Below the pieces are notes generated by a model that did not search any database, was not told the DNA's origin, and saw only the letters and a program-made list of their open reading frames with translations. Of a DNA stretch of 64,000 nt, positions 6,750-16,205 are shown piece by piece. The DNA comes from Clostridiaceae bacterium (GTDB lineage: Bacteria > Bacillota > Clostridia > Lachnospirales > Lachnospiraceae): the NCBI GenBank assembly GCA_902363735.1, contig CABJBA010000002.1, positions 1-64,000 of the forward strand. Reading direction: 5' to 3'. Numbering within the stretch: the first letter of the stretch is position 1; each line of letters opens with the position of its first letter. The position numbers and the translations under genes were made by a program.

Positions 6750-7598
6750 ATGAAAAAAAAGAGTGTAATGGTACTTTGCATGAGCGTATTAACTATACTT
6801 GCATTACCTAATGTAGTTCATGCAGAAACAATTAATGGTTATACCAGAGTGGATTTAAGCTCATTTTATGGTTTACCACCAGAAGACTGGACAGAGGAGG
6901 GGCTTTTTAATGATGAGAATGGGGGTTCATATAGAATAGGTAAATACAATGCAGAGGTAGACAGACGCACTGTAGCGGGTATTTACGGAGGACCTTACGA
7001 TGGCCAAGTAGGATATGTAGACGCTAATATGAACATGGTAATTCCATTTACTGACAAGTGGGATGGTGTAGAGGATTTTTACAATGGAAGAGCAATGGCA
7101 TCACATAATGAGAGAGGCATAGATTCATCTGGAGAATACTATAGTCATGACTTTAAATACATAATTGATATTAATGGTAATGTACTTAATGAAATTAAGT
7201 TAAAGTATAATAGATGGGACATTGATAATAATGTCCGAAGTGATTCATTTATTACATCGGATGGGGAAAAGTATTACTGTCAAATATCCGGATTCGAAAA
7301 TCCCAAAGAATCCGCTGGACTTGATGTTGAGGTGATTAAATATAGTGACGGAAGTTATTATAATTATTTTTATTCTTTCAGTGACTACCCATTTCTTACA
7401 GACAGGTATAAAGATGGGGAGCATGGCAATAAGTTAATGTTGGAAAACTTCGATAAAAATGGGGTGGCTGAATTAAAGTGTTATGATACAGACTCTTGGG
7501 AATATCATACACCAACAGGATTGGGAGATTCGGGTTGGGAGTATAAAAGGACAATAACGTTAGGTAAGATCACTATATGGGGAACTGTAATGCAATAA
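6750..7598 (+). CDS. Secreted WG-repeat-like protein (cargo)
   Basis: A 282-residue protein with a clear Sec signal peptide (MKKKSVMVLC, hydrophobic core, cleavage near VVHA-ETING). The mature part contains a recognisable WG/KWG-type repeat at about residues 85-120 (VGYVDANMNMVIPFTDKW, then a VEDFYNGRAMA-type strand) and weaker copies around it (YIIDINGNVLNEI). The repeat family forms extracellular beta structures in many Firmicutes; its function is mostly unknown. AGGAGG lies about 15 bases before the ATG, longer than usual. It precedes another secreted protein by 57 bases on the same strand, so the two are probably co-transcribed. Likely cell-surface or extracellular cargo. Confidence 0.78.
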   Translation: MKKKSVMVLCMSVLTILALPNVVHAETINGYTRVDLSSFYGLPPEDWTEEGLFNDENGGSYRIGKYNAEVDRRTVAGIYGGPYDGQVGYVDANMNMVIPFTDKWDGVEDFYNGRAMASHNERGIDSSGEYYSHDFKYIIDINGNVLNEIKLKYNRWDIDNNVRSDSFITSDGEKYYCQISGFENPKESAGLDVEVIKYSDGSYYNYFYSFSDYPFLTDRYKDGEHGNKLMLENFDKNGVAELKCYDTDSWEYHTPTGLGDSGWEYKRTITLGKITIWGTVMQ

Positions 7599-7655
7599 GG
7601 CATTTAATAGGTGTAAAATGTAAAATATAAGAATTAATAATAGGAGGAAATAAAC

Positions 7656-8138
7656 ATGAAATTTAATTTGAAAGTGTTATTCTTACTTGTAGGCTTGGTA
7701 TTTGGAAGTTCCGTTACAGTTTTTTCTAGTGAAGCAGCTGAAAGTTCAAATGGTTCAGTACAAAATCATATAAATACAAATTTTAAGTCTGGCCCAGGTG
7801 GTATTGGCATAGGTGATCATCAGTGGATACCATTAATAGCAGATATTGAATCATATGATCAGGATACTGTAAAAAAAATAGGAAATTGGGAAGAACAGGA
7901 CTCTCAAGGGTATGACCCATTTAGGGGTGTCAGTTATAATATATGGAAATTTAAGACAATTAATAATGAATACTTGACCATGTCTTGGATAGAGAGTATG
8001 TCAGAAAAAGGAACATGGTATTTTGTAAATGCATTTGGGGAGATGATAGTAAATAATTATACTGCAGATGGATATTATGTAGATGAAAATGGTATTTGGA
8101 AGTCTTATGCTAACGAGGGATTAATTATTAGTAATTAA
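7656..8138 (+). CDS. Secreted protein with cell-wall-binding-like repeats (cargo)
   Basis: A 160-residue protein with a signal peptide (MKFNLKVLFLLVGLVFG, predicted cut near SSEA-AES). The C-terminal part has aromatic/glycine repeats (KGTWYFVNAFGEM, then DGYYVDENGIWKSY) typical of CW_binding_1/choline-binding-type modules that hold proteins on the cell wall. Only one or two modules are present, whereas real surface proteins often carry many, so this may be a small soluble or wall-associated factor. A strong ribosome site (TAGGAGGAA) precedes the ATG. It follows the WG-repeat gene in the same direction and is followed by a strong terminator at 8294. No enzyme domain is visible. Confidence 0.75.
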   Translation: MKFNLKVLFLLVGLVFGSSVTVFSSEAAESSNGSVQNHINTNFKSGPGGIGIGDHQWIPLIADIESYDQDTVKKIGNWEEQDSQGYDPFRGVSYNIWKFKTINNEYLTMSWIESMSEKGTWYFVNAFGEMIVNNYTADGYYVDENGIWKSYANEGLIISN

Positions 8139-8293
8139 AAGACACATTACAATACAGTCATATTTAATTTGATATGAATGTATTTTCTTTATATAAGATG
8201 AATTAAATATTATGTCCACTTTTTTAATATAGATCCAGAGATAGGCAATAAGTGATATATAGTATAATTTTGATTTTAAAGATTAGTAATCAA

Positions 8294-8334
8294 GCTAGGA
8301 AAGGTAAAAAATCTTTCCTAGCCTTTTCTATTTT
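8294..8334 (+). terminator. Terminator after the secreted-protein pair
   Basis: GCTAGGAAAG (8294-8303) pairs perfectly with CTTTCCTAGC (8313-8322), followed by CTTTTCTATTTT. The rest of the 8139-8635 gap is AT-rich with no convincing gene. Confidence 0.8.
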
Positions 8335-8357
8335 GGGGTGTTTTCTTTTCTGCCCCC

Positions 8358-8401
8358 AGCTATCAAGGGCAAGCGTTGTTCCTGCGGAACCCTTGACAGC
8401 T
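8358..8401. repeat. 12-bp inverted repeat in AT-rich gap
   Basis: AGCTATCAAGGG (8358-8369) and CCCTTGACAGCT (8390-8401) pair at 11 of 12 positions around a GC-richer 20-base loop. It is followed by a T-rich stretch. It may be a second terminator or the remnant end of an insertion. Confidence 0.45.
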
Positions 8402-8635
8402 TTTAGTATTAAAGTTTTATTTTATATAAATAAAAAACAGCATAGTTTTGAATTTTTTTGTAAAATGTTATGAGAAAATTTAATGTTATTATAGAATTTT
8501 ATATATTATTGTGATAATATGTATATAAGATTTTGATTATAATTCTAGTTATAGCAAATAGTGGTAAGGTAAGATAAGGTTGATTTTTTGTTGCATTGAA
8601 AAGTTTAGCAATAAATATAGAAGGGAGACTTTGTT

Positions 8636-9739
8636 TTGAAATGGTTGGTTTTGTATTTGTTAGAAATGGGTATTGAAAAAACAGTTAATAATATTTTTGC
8701 AATCATATATAAATTAAAATTAAAAAATAAAATATCTAGAGAAGTAGAAAGAATTACAAATGAATTTTTAAATAAATATGGGAATAGGGAATATTATAAT
8801 TCGTTAGATCGATTTTTGATTAATAATAAAGTGATAAAAAAATTAATTGAAGGGTGTACTGATTTAACAAAGAATAAGAAAAATTATATTGAATTAATAC
8901 AAGATATTGTTAACATATATCTGCAGGATTACCAGAAATATGAATTATATAGAAATGAGATTGAAAAAAGTTTAAAAAATATATTTGAAGAAGCTTTCCT
9001 AAGTATTAATGAATTGAACGATATTGAGCACATTAAACTAACAAATGTAATATCAAAGAAAATTGATGAAAGCAATTATAATATAAAATGTGAGATACAA
9101 GATGCTACAAAATTAATTATTAATGAATATAAAAAGAATTTCAAAAATAATATTGATGATTATCAATTAATGATTATCAATCAAGATATATCGGAAGTGC
9201 ATAATTTCGATCGTCCATTACCCTTATCAAGAATTGCTAAAAGAAAAGATTTAGTAGATCAATTGATTAGCCAATTAAAGCAAGATAACTGGATACATCT
9301 GTATGGAGGAATTTGGAGTGGAAAAACACAATTATTATATTTGATTTCAGAAAGAATATTGGATTATAAATGGATTGATTTGGATTCGTTAGATACTAAT
9401 AACATAATTTCTAATATTAAGTATATTATGCAGTCATTATGTAAGAAAGTAGGAAATTCATCTCAGGAAATAATAGATAATTTTGTTGGTATAATACCCA
9501 AGAAAAGTATCATTTTAATTGATGGAATTCAATTAAAACATATTAATTTAAAGGGGTTCTCTGCATTATTAGGATCTTTATTTCAATCTTGTGTTGATAA
9601 TGATATAAAGATTATTTCGAGTGGCTATTGTGATATAAAAATTCAGATGCAAGATTATATAGGTAATGAACATATAAGTTCTTTAAATATCCCATCTTTA
9701 AATAGTAAGCGCAACATAATCTACCGTCGTGCTAATTGA
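8636..9739 (+). pseudogene. 5' part of STAND-type NTPase gene, broken by IS66
   Basis: A TTG start with GGGAG 9 bases upstream opens an AT-rich reading frame. Residues about 1-200 are helical and lysine/asparagine-rich. Residues 215-300 form an NTPase core with Walker A GGIWSGKT (224-231) and Walker B IILIDG (D296). The IS66 element enters at codon 357; the frame reads 11 codons into it and stops, giving a 367-residue truncated product. Removing the IS and one target copy joins this frame directly to the fragment at 12351-14827, making a 1181-residue protein. Architecture (helical N-terminus, STAND-like NTPase, long helical C-terminus) resembles signal-transduction NTPases, many of which act in phage defence. 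Function is inferred only from architecture. Confidence 0.85.
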
Positions 9740-9882
9740 TTTTTTTGCTGTAAAATAAGGACAGTTGGAGTAATTCACTCTAAGTTCTGTTCTTGAACAA
9801 CAAAGGTTGTAGCATTTCATTGCTATTTTACTTCAAACTTTTGTATCATTTTACTCCATATTTTCTTGGAGGATTTTAAAAT

Positions 9883-10248
9883 ATGACAAAAGCTCAAAAA
9901 GATGAATACTGGATGGATTGCATTCAGCAGTGCCGCGTAAGCGGCTTATCTGATTACGCCTGGTGCAGCCAGAATGGTATACCTACCAGCTCTTTTTATT
10001 ACAACATAAAAAGGCTGAGGAAGAAAGCTTCTATGATTCCTGACTCTGTTCCAAGAGTTTTAGAGAAAACAGAAGTTGTACCAATACACTACAACGAACT
10101 GCAAGAAACAAAAGTAGTTCTTCCTAAAAAACAAACGGATTCGATCGCAATCCATCTGGAATACAATGGCTTTGTTTTGGCTATCAGTAACGATGCAGAT
10201 GCCGCCATTATTGCAGCAACATTAAATGCGTTGCAACAACTGTGCTAG
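9883..10248 (+). CDS. tnpA: IS66 accessory protein A (TnpA/OrfA)
   Basis: A 121-residue accessory protein of IS66 elements. The N-terminal helix-turn-helix-like segment (MTKAQKDEYWMDCIQQCRVS, then WCSQNGIPTSSFYYNIKRLR at about 27-48) is the family signature. It is thought to bind DNA and help transposition, but its exact role is not settled. AGGAGG-like TTGGAGGATT lies 10 bases before the ATG. The stop codon overlaps the next gene's GTG start by seven bases, indicating coupled translation. Confidence 0.92.
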   Translation: MTKAQKDEYWMDCIQQCRVSGLSDYAWCSQNGIPTSSFYYNIKRLRKKASMIPDSVPRVLEKTEVVPIHYNELQETKVVLPKKQTDSIAIHLEYNGFVLAISNDADAAIIAATLNALQQLC

Positions 10249-10595
10249 GTGATCTCTCCGGCGTGGCAAAGATATTTCTTGTGGCCGGCTACACCGATAT
10301 GAGGCGTAGCATAGACGGCCTTATGGCAATTGTCCGGGATACCTATGAGTTAGATCCTTTCAGTAATTCCCTTTTTCTTTTCTGTGGAAAAAGATGCGAT
10401 AGACTGAAGGCATTGCATTTTGACAAAGATGGTTTTGTGTTATTTTATAAACGCTTAGATTCCGGCCGTTTCCAGTGGCCACGTAATTCAGAAGAAGTTA
10501 GAAATTTGACAAGACAGGAATTCCGATGGCTCATGGAAGGTCTTTCTATTGAGCAGCCAAAGGCAATCAAGCCCGTTACCAAAAAAACCTTTTAA
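10242..10595 (+). CDS. tnpB: IS66 accessory protein B (TnpB)
   Basis: A 117-residue IS66 Orf2-family protein. The signature stretch VAGYTDMRRSIDGLMAIV (about 14-31) and FCGKRCDRLKAL (about 48-59) are diagnostic, as is FYKRLDSGRFQWP. TnpB is required for transposition of studied IS66 members but has no known enzymatic motif. The likely start is GTG at 10242, overlapping the end of tnpA by seven bases. It is followed by a 94-base gap before the transposase gene. Confidence 0.93.
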   Translation: MLGDLSGVAKIFLVAGYTDMRRSIDGLMAIVRDTYELDPFSNSLFLFCGKRCDRLKALHFDKDGFVLFYKRLDSGRFQWPRNSEEVRNLTRQEFRWLMEGLSIEQPKAIKPVTKKTF

Positions 10596-10689
10596 GCATT
10601 TGATAAAGTACACGCAGAACGGCTTATTTACTAGTTTTGCGGCCTTTTTTATGGTATAATATTTGTATCACAAAAGGAGGTGCATGGTC

Positions 10690-12285
10690 ATGAATAAGTC
10701 TGTTGAAACCGAAGATCTTAACATGAATCAGCTGGTCAACAATCTGCTCAAACAGCTGGAAGCAAAAGATCATCAGATGGAACAATTAAACCAGACCATT
10801 GCAAACCTCACGGAAACAATTAATGAACTCAAACGAAAAATCTTTGGTATTTCCAGTGAGAAATCATCGAATCTTCCTTATATTGATGGACAACTCAGTT
10901 TGTTCGATCAGCTGGGAATTAATGAACCGATTCAGGAACCGGAAATGATCAATGTGACAGCGCATGAGAAGAAAAAATCCCGTGCTACGCATGATGAACT
11001 CACAAAGAATGTACCGACCAGAACCATTGAACTGGAACTGGAAGGTGATGCGCGTAACTGCCCTTACTGTAATACTCCAATGGAAGATATCGGCTCTAAG
11101 GTTGTTCGTGAAGAGATTCATATCACTCCAGCGAAAGTCGAGCGTGTCCAATACGTACAGCATAGCTATGCATGTCCACAGTGCCGTGAAGATGGTGAGT
11201 CAACCATTGAGAAAGCACCTGCGCCAAAGCCACTCATCAATCACAGTATGGCTTCTGCTTCAGCGGTCTCTTACATCATGTATCAGAAGTGTAAGAACTA
11301 TCTCCCTTTTTATCGCCAGGAGCAGGACTGGGCGCAACTCGGAGTCAAACTGAATCGTGGAACAATTGCCAGCTGGTTCAATACATGCGCGGAAGAATAT
11401 CTGGAACCTGTTTATGACAGATTTCATAAGGATCTTCTTCAGCAGACAGTAATTCATGCAGATGAGACCGCATGCCAGGTTTTGAATGAAGATGGCAAGA
11501 CTCCAGAATCAAAGTCTTACATATGGTTGTACACCAGCGGTGCATTTGAAGAGCACCGGATTCTGCTTTACGAGTATCAGCCATCAAGGGGCGGCTATCA
11601 TGCTGCAAAGTTCCTTGCTGATTATCACGGGTTTGTCCACACGGACGGATTCAGCGGCTACAACCGTTTGAGCGACATTACCCGATGCGGGTGCTGGGCA
11701 CATCTTCGAAGATATATGTTCGAAGCGATTCCCAAGAAGAAGGGATCATGCTCTGAAACATCTGAAGCCTACACAGGCTATTCTTACTGCAACCAACTCT
11801 TTCAGATAGAGAAAGAACTGAAAGACTTAGAACCAGAAGAGCGACAGAAAAAGCGTCTTGAACTGGAGCGACCTGTACTGGATGCATTCTGGAAGTGGAC
11901 GAATGGGATAAATGCCCTTGGCGGATCAAAGCTTGCCAAGGCAATTAACTATGCCCAAAACCAAAGATCATATATGGAGAATTACCTTCTTGATGGAAGA
12001 TGCTCCATTAGTAATAACGCAGCTGAAAGAGCCGTGAAATCATATGTTATGGGAAGAAAAAACTTCCTCTTTCATGACACTGTAAAAGGTGCAAAAGCAA
12101 GTGCAATTGTTTACACGCTTGCAGAAACAGCCAAAGCAAATGGATTAAACATCCGTCTCTATCTGGAAACAGTTATGACTAAGATGCTGGACTACAAAAA
12201 TGAGCCCGATAGTATCCTGGAAGAACTGATGCCTTGGTCAGATGCAATACAAAAATCCTGTGGCTTGAATAATGTTACTATTTGA
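10690..12285 (+). CDS. tnpC: IS66 family DDE transposase (TnpC)
   Basis: A 531-residue transposase. Order of domains: an N-terminal leucine-rich coiled coil (about 8-50), an IS66 zinc-finger-like segment with NCPYCN and ACPQCR cysteine pairs (about 115-165), and the DDE core. Catalytic acidic residues lie in IHADETACQVL, VHTDGFSGYN and SNNAAERAVK. An insertion domain with WAHLRR lies between. I chose the ATG at 10690 because AAGGAGGT lies 9 bases upstream; the ATG at 10684 is too close. Length and motifs indicate an intact, probably active enzyme. Confidence 0.96.
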   Translation: MNKSVETEDLNMNQLVNNLLKQLEAKDHQMEQLNQTIANLTETINELKRKIFGISSEKSSNLPYIDGQLSLFDQLGINEPIQEPEMINVTAHEKKKSRATHDELTKNVPTRTIELELEGDARNCPYCNTPMEDIGSKVVREEIHITPAKVERVQYVQHSYACPQCREDGESTIEKAPAPKPLINHSMASASAVSYIMYQKCKNYLPFYRQEQDWAQLGVKLNRGTIASWFNTCAEEYLEPVYDRFHKDLLQQTVIHADETACQVLNEDGKTPESKSYIWLYTSGAFEEHRILLYEYQPSRGGYHAAKFLADYHGFVHTDGFSGYNRLSDITRCGCWAHLRRYMFEAIPKKKGSCSETSEAYTGYSYCNQLFQIEKELKDLEPEERQKKRLELERPVLDAFWKWTNGINALGGSKLAKAINYAQNQRSYMENYLLDGRCSISNNAAERAVKSYVMGRKNFLFHDTVKGAKASAIVYTLAETAKANGLNIRLYLETVMTKMLDYKNEPDSILEELMPWSDAIQKSCGLNNVTI

Positions 12286-12350
12286 TTTTTCCAGAGGTGA
12301 AAAATCCTGAAAGAACAATACGCTTCTTTATGTAGCGCTTACTTTAAATA

Positions 12351-14827
12351 CAACAGAAGTTGAAGAACTATTTGATTTATATGGAGCCCCAGAAGATTAT
12401 AAACGTGAAAATCTCTCAAAAATATTAGGACTATTAGATGGATCCTTACCTGGTTTAGTTATCGAAATTATTAAAGAGATTAAGGCAGCTGATTGGAAAT
12501 TAAGTAATGAGTTTTGGGAAAGATTATTTAGTTCTGATCTTGGAGATTTAGAAACTATATTAGAATATATTTTAGTGACGGAATTAAACGAGAAAGAACG
12601 TAATATGCTATATAGAGTTTCGTATGTAGGTCACAATATACCTAATAATATATATTCACTTTTAGCTAAAATCTCTCCACAAATTGATGATCCTGATAGA
12701 ATAAAATTAAACTTAAATAATAGGTGGATTCAAAACGATAGAGAAATTATTATAGTAGATAAATTATATAAATCAATAGCGGAAAAAAAATTATCAAACG
12801 TAGAAAAAGAAAAAGTGCACGAAATAATGGTAGATCATTATAAACATTTAAAACAAATAGACCAATTAGATTTTATAAATTTAGTATCACATTTAAATTA
12901 TCTTGATAAGCAAGATGATGTAGGTTATATATATACACAGGCTTTATCATCGATGATAGAACAAAATATTATGGATGATCATTTTGGTATATCAAAGTTT
13001 TGGAACGAATTACCGTTGCCTAATAATATGTCATCTGAAATTAAGGTTTTGGTCCGTATGCAACAAGTTAGATATTTATCTTTAGTACAACAAGATTATA
13101 TTTTTGCTTTAAAAGATTTAATAGAGATTGTTAATGAAACAAATATTGGTGGAGAATTCATTCTTATTTTAATGGTGTTATCAAAAATGGATTTTACATT
13201 ATGTAATATGTGTATGGATGTAGCATTGAATAATAATTTATGGGGGGAGTCTCAGAATAAATTATTAGAATTAATGAATGGATCCATTATTTGGGAATAT
13301 GAAGGTATGAATATATTTGATACTGCAATTATAGTATATGCATTATCTATAAATACATTAGAAGAGATGCGAGTATTTGTTAGTCATCTAATAAGATGTA
13401 ATAAAAATGATATTTTGCGTGTAATAGAAAATAATCAAAATTTATTTTTTTGTGTATGGGAAAGGGTTCGAAAAAATTCTTATGATTATATCGACTATGA
13501 AAATATTTTAAATAGTGTCTTAGAATGGACAGATGATAGATTGCAAATAATTGCTGCTCAAATATATGTTATAAAAATGAGGATATCATTCGATAAAAGT
13601 AATGATTATTATAATACATTGCAAATATATAATGAGGTTATTGAAAAATTTACTACAGTTGAAAGCAGGCATATTCTAGTTGATGCTATTTCAAAAATTA
13701 ATATAGAAAGTGAGAGCGTAGATAAAGATTTCTTATTAATAGAAGAAGCATATATTACAATATCTTATGAAAATAAAGAATTTTTTGATAATATATACAC
13801 ATGCTTGAATTACATGGAATACATACCAAATGTTGATAAAAAGTTGATTGCAGCAAAACAAATGCTTAATTTATGTAAAAATGCAGATATAGATACAGGT
13901 GATATTACAACTTGTTATAAGGTTGAAGGGGAATATTTTATAAATGCATATTTATGTGGTGAATTCAAAAATTGTTTTAATGAATTTTATATGTTTATTA
14001 TGAAATTAATAAATGATGAATTCAAATTACGAAGAAATTTTTTAGTTTATATGGCTCATATAATTGGTTATCTAGTACCTGATATTATATCAAATAAACC
14101 ACCTACAAAACTAGAAAACGATGAGATTTATGCACCGCCTGCTAGAAAAATGTTTATAAACATGAACCAATCAGATGAATTAGCTGATTTATTTAGTGAT
14201 CTAAAAGTTAATCAAATGTTATTATTGACAGCGGAATTAGCTTTTTATTATAACAAAAAAGAAATTGCAAATACAATAATAATTAAATTAGTAGAGGAAG
14301 AAAAAGTATATTCTGAAAATTCAAGTTTGGTATTATGCATTAATGGATTTTTAACATTCATTTTATTGGAAAATGGATTTTATAAGCAATTTATTGATTT
14401 GGTTTACTTGTATTTTTTAAAAAGAGGAACAAATGAACAGATTACATTAAGGTTAATCGTGTATATAACTTTATTTACTGTAGATATATCTAAAAAGAAA
14501 GGACAGGCATATGTTGATAATGACTTAATTGATACTTTAAGCCTTTATGAGGGCGATGATATAACTAAAATGTATTTTAAGGAATTTTCCAAAATATTAA
14601 AGACATTTAGAGACGAGAATGGTGATTTTGATATACTAACATGGTGTGGAAATAAATTAAAGGGTACTAATAAAAATAACATTTGTGGAGTAATAAATAT
14701 ATTGATGTTAGCAATGTTAGCTAAAAACAGGAATAAAAAAGTTGTGCAGGCAGTTGATGAATTATTGAATAACTGTTCTATGAGTGATGATGTATTTGTT
14801 AAAAAAATTATAAATCAGTTTTATTAG
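12351..14827 (+). pseudogene. 3' part of STAND-type NTPase gene, severed by IS66
   Basis: This open frame continues the reading frame of the 8636 gene exactly after removal of the IS and one target copy. The first intact codons read TEVEELFDLYG. It encodes about 824 residues rich in helices and asparagine/lysine/isoleucine, plausibly a helical-repeat sensor region (TPR-like), with no second enzymatic motif seen. A possible internal GTG start (12575) gives 750 residues, but no ribosome site is evident, so independent translation is doubtful. The very low GC sets it apart from the chromosomal genes and suggests acquisition from an AT-rich donor. Confidence 0.82.
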
Positions 14828-15083
14828 AAGATAAAGATGCAGTGTCTAGTATGCAATTATTAGATTTTTCTTTATAAATTAATGACTATGATACATGAAT
14901 ATTACTTTAGTATTGCTTATATAATTTTTTAATTGGTGTTGCAGAACATGAGAAGTAGAGGTATTACAACTAAAATTGGTATTTGTTTTACTATAGAGTT
15001 TTAGAAGTTAATGTAACTACCCATTATATTTATAATTGATATATTGGTTGTCAAAGAAATTTATATATGAAAGAAGTAAGAAG

Positions 15084-15389
15084 ATGAAAAATTTACATGA
15101 CATGAATGGAAAGCACATCGCAAATTTTGTTAATGGGCAATTACATAATGTTGGAGGAAATAATATTGGTCACTTTCTTGAACGTGAACAAATATTTATT
15201 GATATGCATGGAAGATATTTAGGAGAAATAGTTAACAAAAGTCGGCTACTATATTATACGTTGTCGCCATATAAAAATACTTGTTTTGGTATTTATGGAA
15301 GCTATGGAAATATAGGGAATTACGGTAATTATGGTTCTATAGATCGTATTTCTTTCAATGGATGTGTTAATGTTAAAATAGATAATTAA
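15084..15389 (+). CDS. Small protein with beta-flower-like repeats
   Basis: A 101-residue protein. I start at ATG 15084; an upstream in-frame TTG (15036) lacks support. Three consecutive units of about 15 residues share the pattern G-[KNR]-x-[IL]-[AG]-x-[FI]: NGKHIANFVNGQLHN, GGNNIGHFLEREQIFID and HGRYLGEIVNKSRLLY. This resembles the '4-fold beta flower' domain, in which such strand-turn-strand repeats build a small beta ring. The C-terminus is glycine/tyrosine-rich (YGSYGNIGNYGNYGS). The gene sits 108 bases before the YTGPGGG repeat gene on the same strand. Function is unknown; the family assignment is from memory of the pattern. Confidence 0.6.
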   Translation: MKNLHDMNGKHIANFVNGQLHNVGGNNIGHFLEREQIFIDMHGRYLGEIVNKSRLLYYTLSPYKNTCFGIYGSYGNIGNYGNYGSIDRISFNGCVNVKIDN

Positions 15390-15497
15390 ATATAAATTTA
15401 AAATGGGGTCATATCATTATTAACTATTATGTTTATGGGTTAATATAAGCGAGTAACAGAGAAATTTTAAGTTGTAAACAAGAAAGGAGGATATTAT

Positions 15498-15920
15498 ATG
15501 TGGAATAGAAATATGTACACAGGGCCAGGAGGAGGAGCATATACAGGACCAGGAGGAGGATTATATACAGGACCCGGAGGAGGCGCGTATACAGGCCCCG
15601 GAGGAGGAATGTACACAGGCCCAGGAGGAGGGGCATATACAGGACCCGGAGGAGGAATGTACACAGGCCCCGGAGGAGGAATGTACACGGGACCCGGAGG
15701 AGGGTTATATACAGGACCAGGTGGAGGATTATATGCAGGACCAGGCGGAGGTCTTTACACGGGACCCGGGGGAGGAATGTATACAGGTCCAGATAGTAAT
15801 CCATATATGGCTAATCACCCAGCATGGCCTATTTTGGTAAAGGAAGTACGTAAAATAGGATTAGTACAACAAGCTAAGATGATAGAACAGGCGTTACGAA
15901 GTATTGGCTGGAATATATAA
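15498..15920 (+). CDS. YTGPGGG-repeat protein
   Basis: A 140-residue protein with AGGAGG well placed before the ATG. After MWNRNM come eleven nearly exact octapeptides Y[TA]GPGGG[ALM] (residues 7-94; DNA 15516-15779), then a degenerate YTGPDSNP. The C-terminal 40 residues form a charged amphipathic region (HPAWPILVKEVRKIG, ending IGWNI). There is no signal peptide. The 24-base DNA unit is repeated with many synonymous differences, so the repeats are old or kept by protein-level selection. Such GPGGG proteins occur with beta-flower proteins in other bacteria, to my recollection, but no function is established. The tail could be an interaction helix and the repeats a flexible or polyproline-like fibre. 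Confidence 0.75.
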   Translation: MWNRNMYTGPGGGAYTGPGGGLYTGPGGGAYTGPGGGMYTGPGGGAYTGPGGGMYTGPGGGMYTGPGGGLYTGPGGGLYAGPGGGLYTGPGGGMYTGPDSNPYMANHPAWPILVKEVRKIGLVQQAKMIEQALRSIGWNI

Positions 15921-16129
15921 TAATTTGTCAAGTACTTATTAAGTCACTTATTGTATTATTATCAAATTCTTGAATAACGTTAAACCTTTATTAGGTTTTT
16001 AAAGACAAAAATTATGTTCCAGTATTTCTGCTTTGAAATAGTAAAATTTTAAATAATAGGTTAATGGTAAGCGTTAATCCTTCAGTGCTATTGACTTATT
16101 ATTTATGTGATTTTGCAATAATATAAAGT

Positions 16130-16160
16130 TGTAGACAAGCTGTAGACACACGGTAGACAG
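16130..16160. promoter_or_regulatory. Probable integrase arm-type sites, right end
   Basis: Three spaced copies of the motif lie here: TGTAGACA at 16130-16137, TGTAGACA at 16141-16148, and GGTAGACAG at 16152-16160. The motif matches the two copies beside attL. The gap 15921-16129 is AT-rich and shows no gene. Confidence 0.6.
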
Positions 16161-16205
16161 TGTGTTTTCCTCCTTATTTTATGCGGGCTTGCGGACGGCG
16201 GTAAT

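Larger units (their letters stand above)
9705..12342 (+). mobile_element. Complete IS66-family insertion sequence with 8-bp target duplication
   Basis: The 2638-bp element starts GTAAGCGCAACATAA (9705) and ends with the imperfect inverse, GTAGCGCTTAC (to 12342). The target TTTAAATA is duplicated exactly at 9697-9704 and 12343-12350, the 8-bp duplication expected for IS66. It holds three genes in the standard order (accessory OrfA, TnpB, DDE transposase). All are intact and the target copies are identical, so the insertion looks recent. Its base composition is richer in GC than the gene it interrupts. Confidence 0.97.

Noticed and set aside
8404..8412. TAGTATTAA, a near match to the origin nonanucleotide
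   Set aside because: It lies beside, not in, a hairpin loop, has the wrong last base, and is expected by chance in AT-rich DNA.
12575..14827. Independent 750-residue gene starting at GTG 12575
   Set aside because: The frame is continuous with the STAND gene upstream of the IS66 insertion, and there is no ribosome site at 12575.
15494..15688. Antisense open frame of PPPGPVY repeats across the GPGGG gene
   Set aside because: It is the mirror of the strongly biased repeat codons. The plus frame has the ribosome site, a proper N-terminus and a C-terminal domain; the antisense frame has none.
15516..15779. Regular 24-base repeats resembling a CRISPR array
   Set aside because: The units are contiguous, have no spacers and keep a coding octapeptide. 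There are no cas genes.
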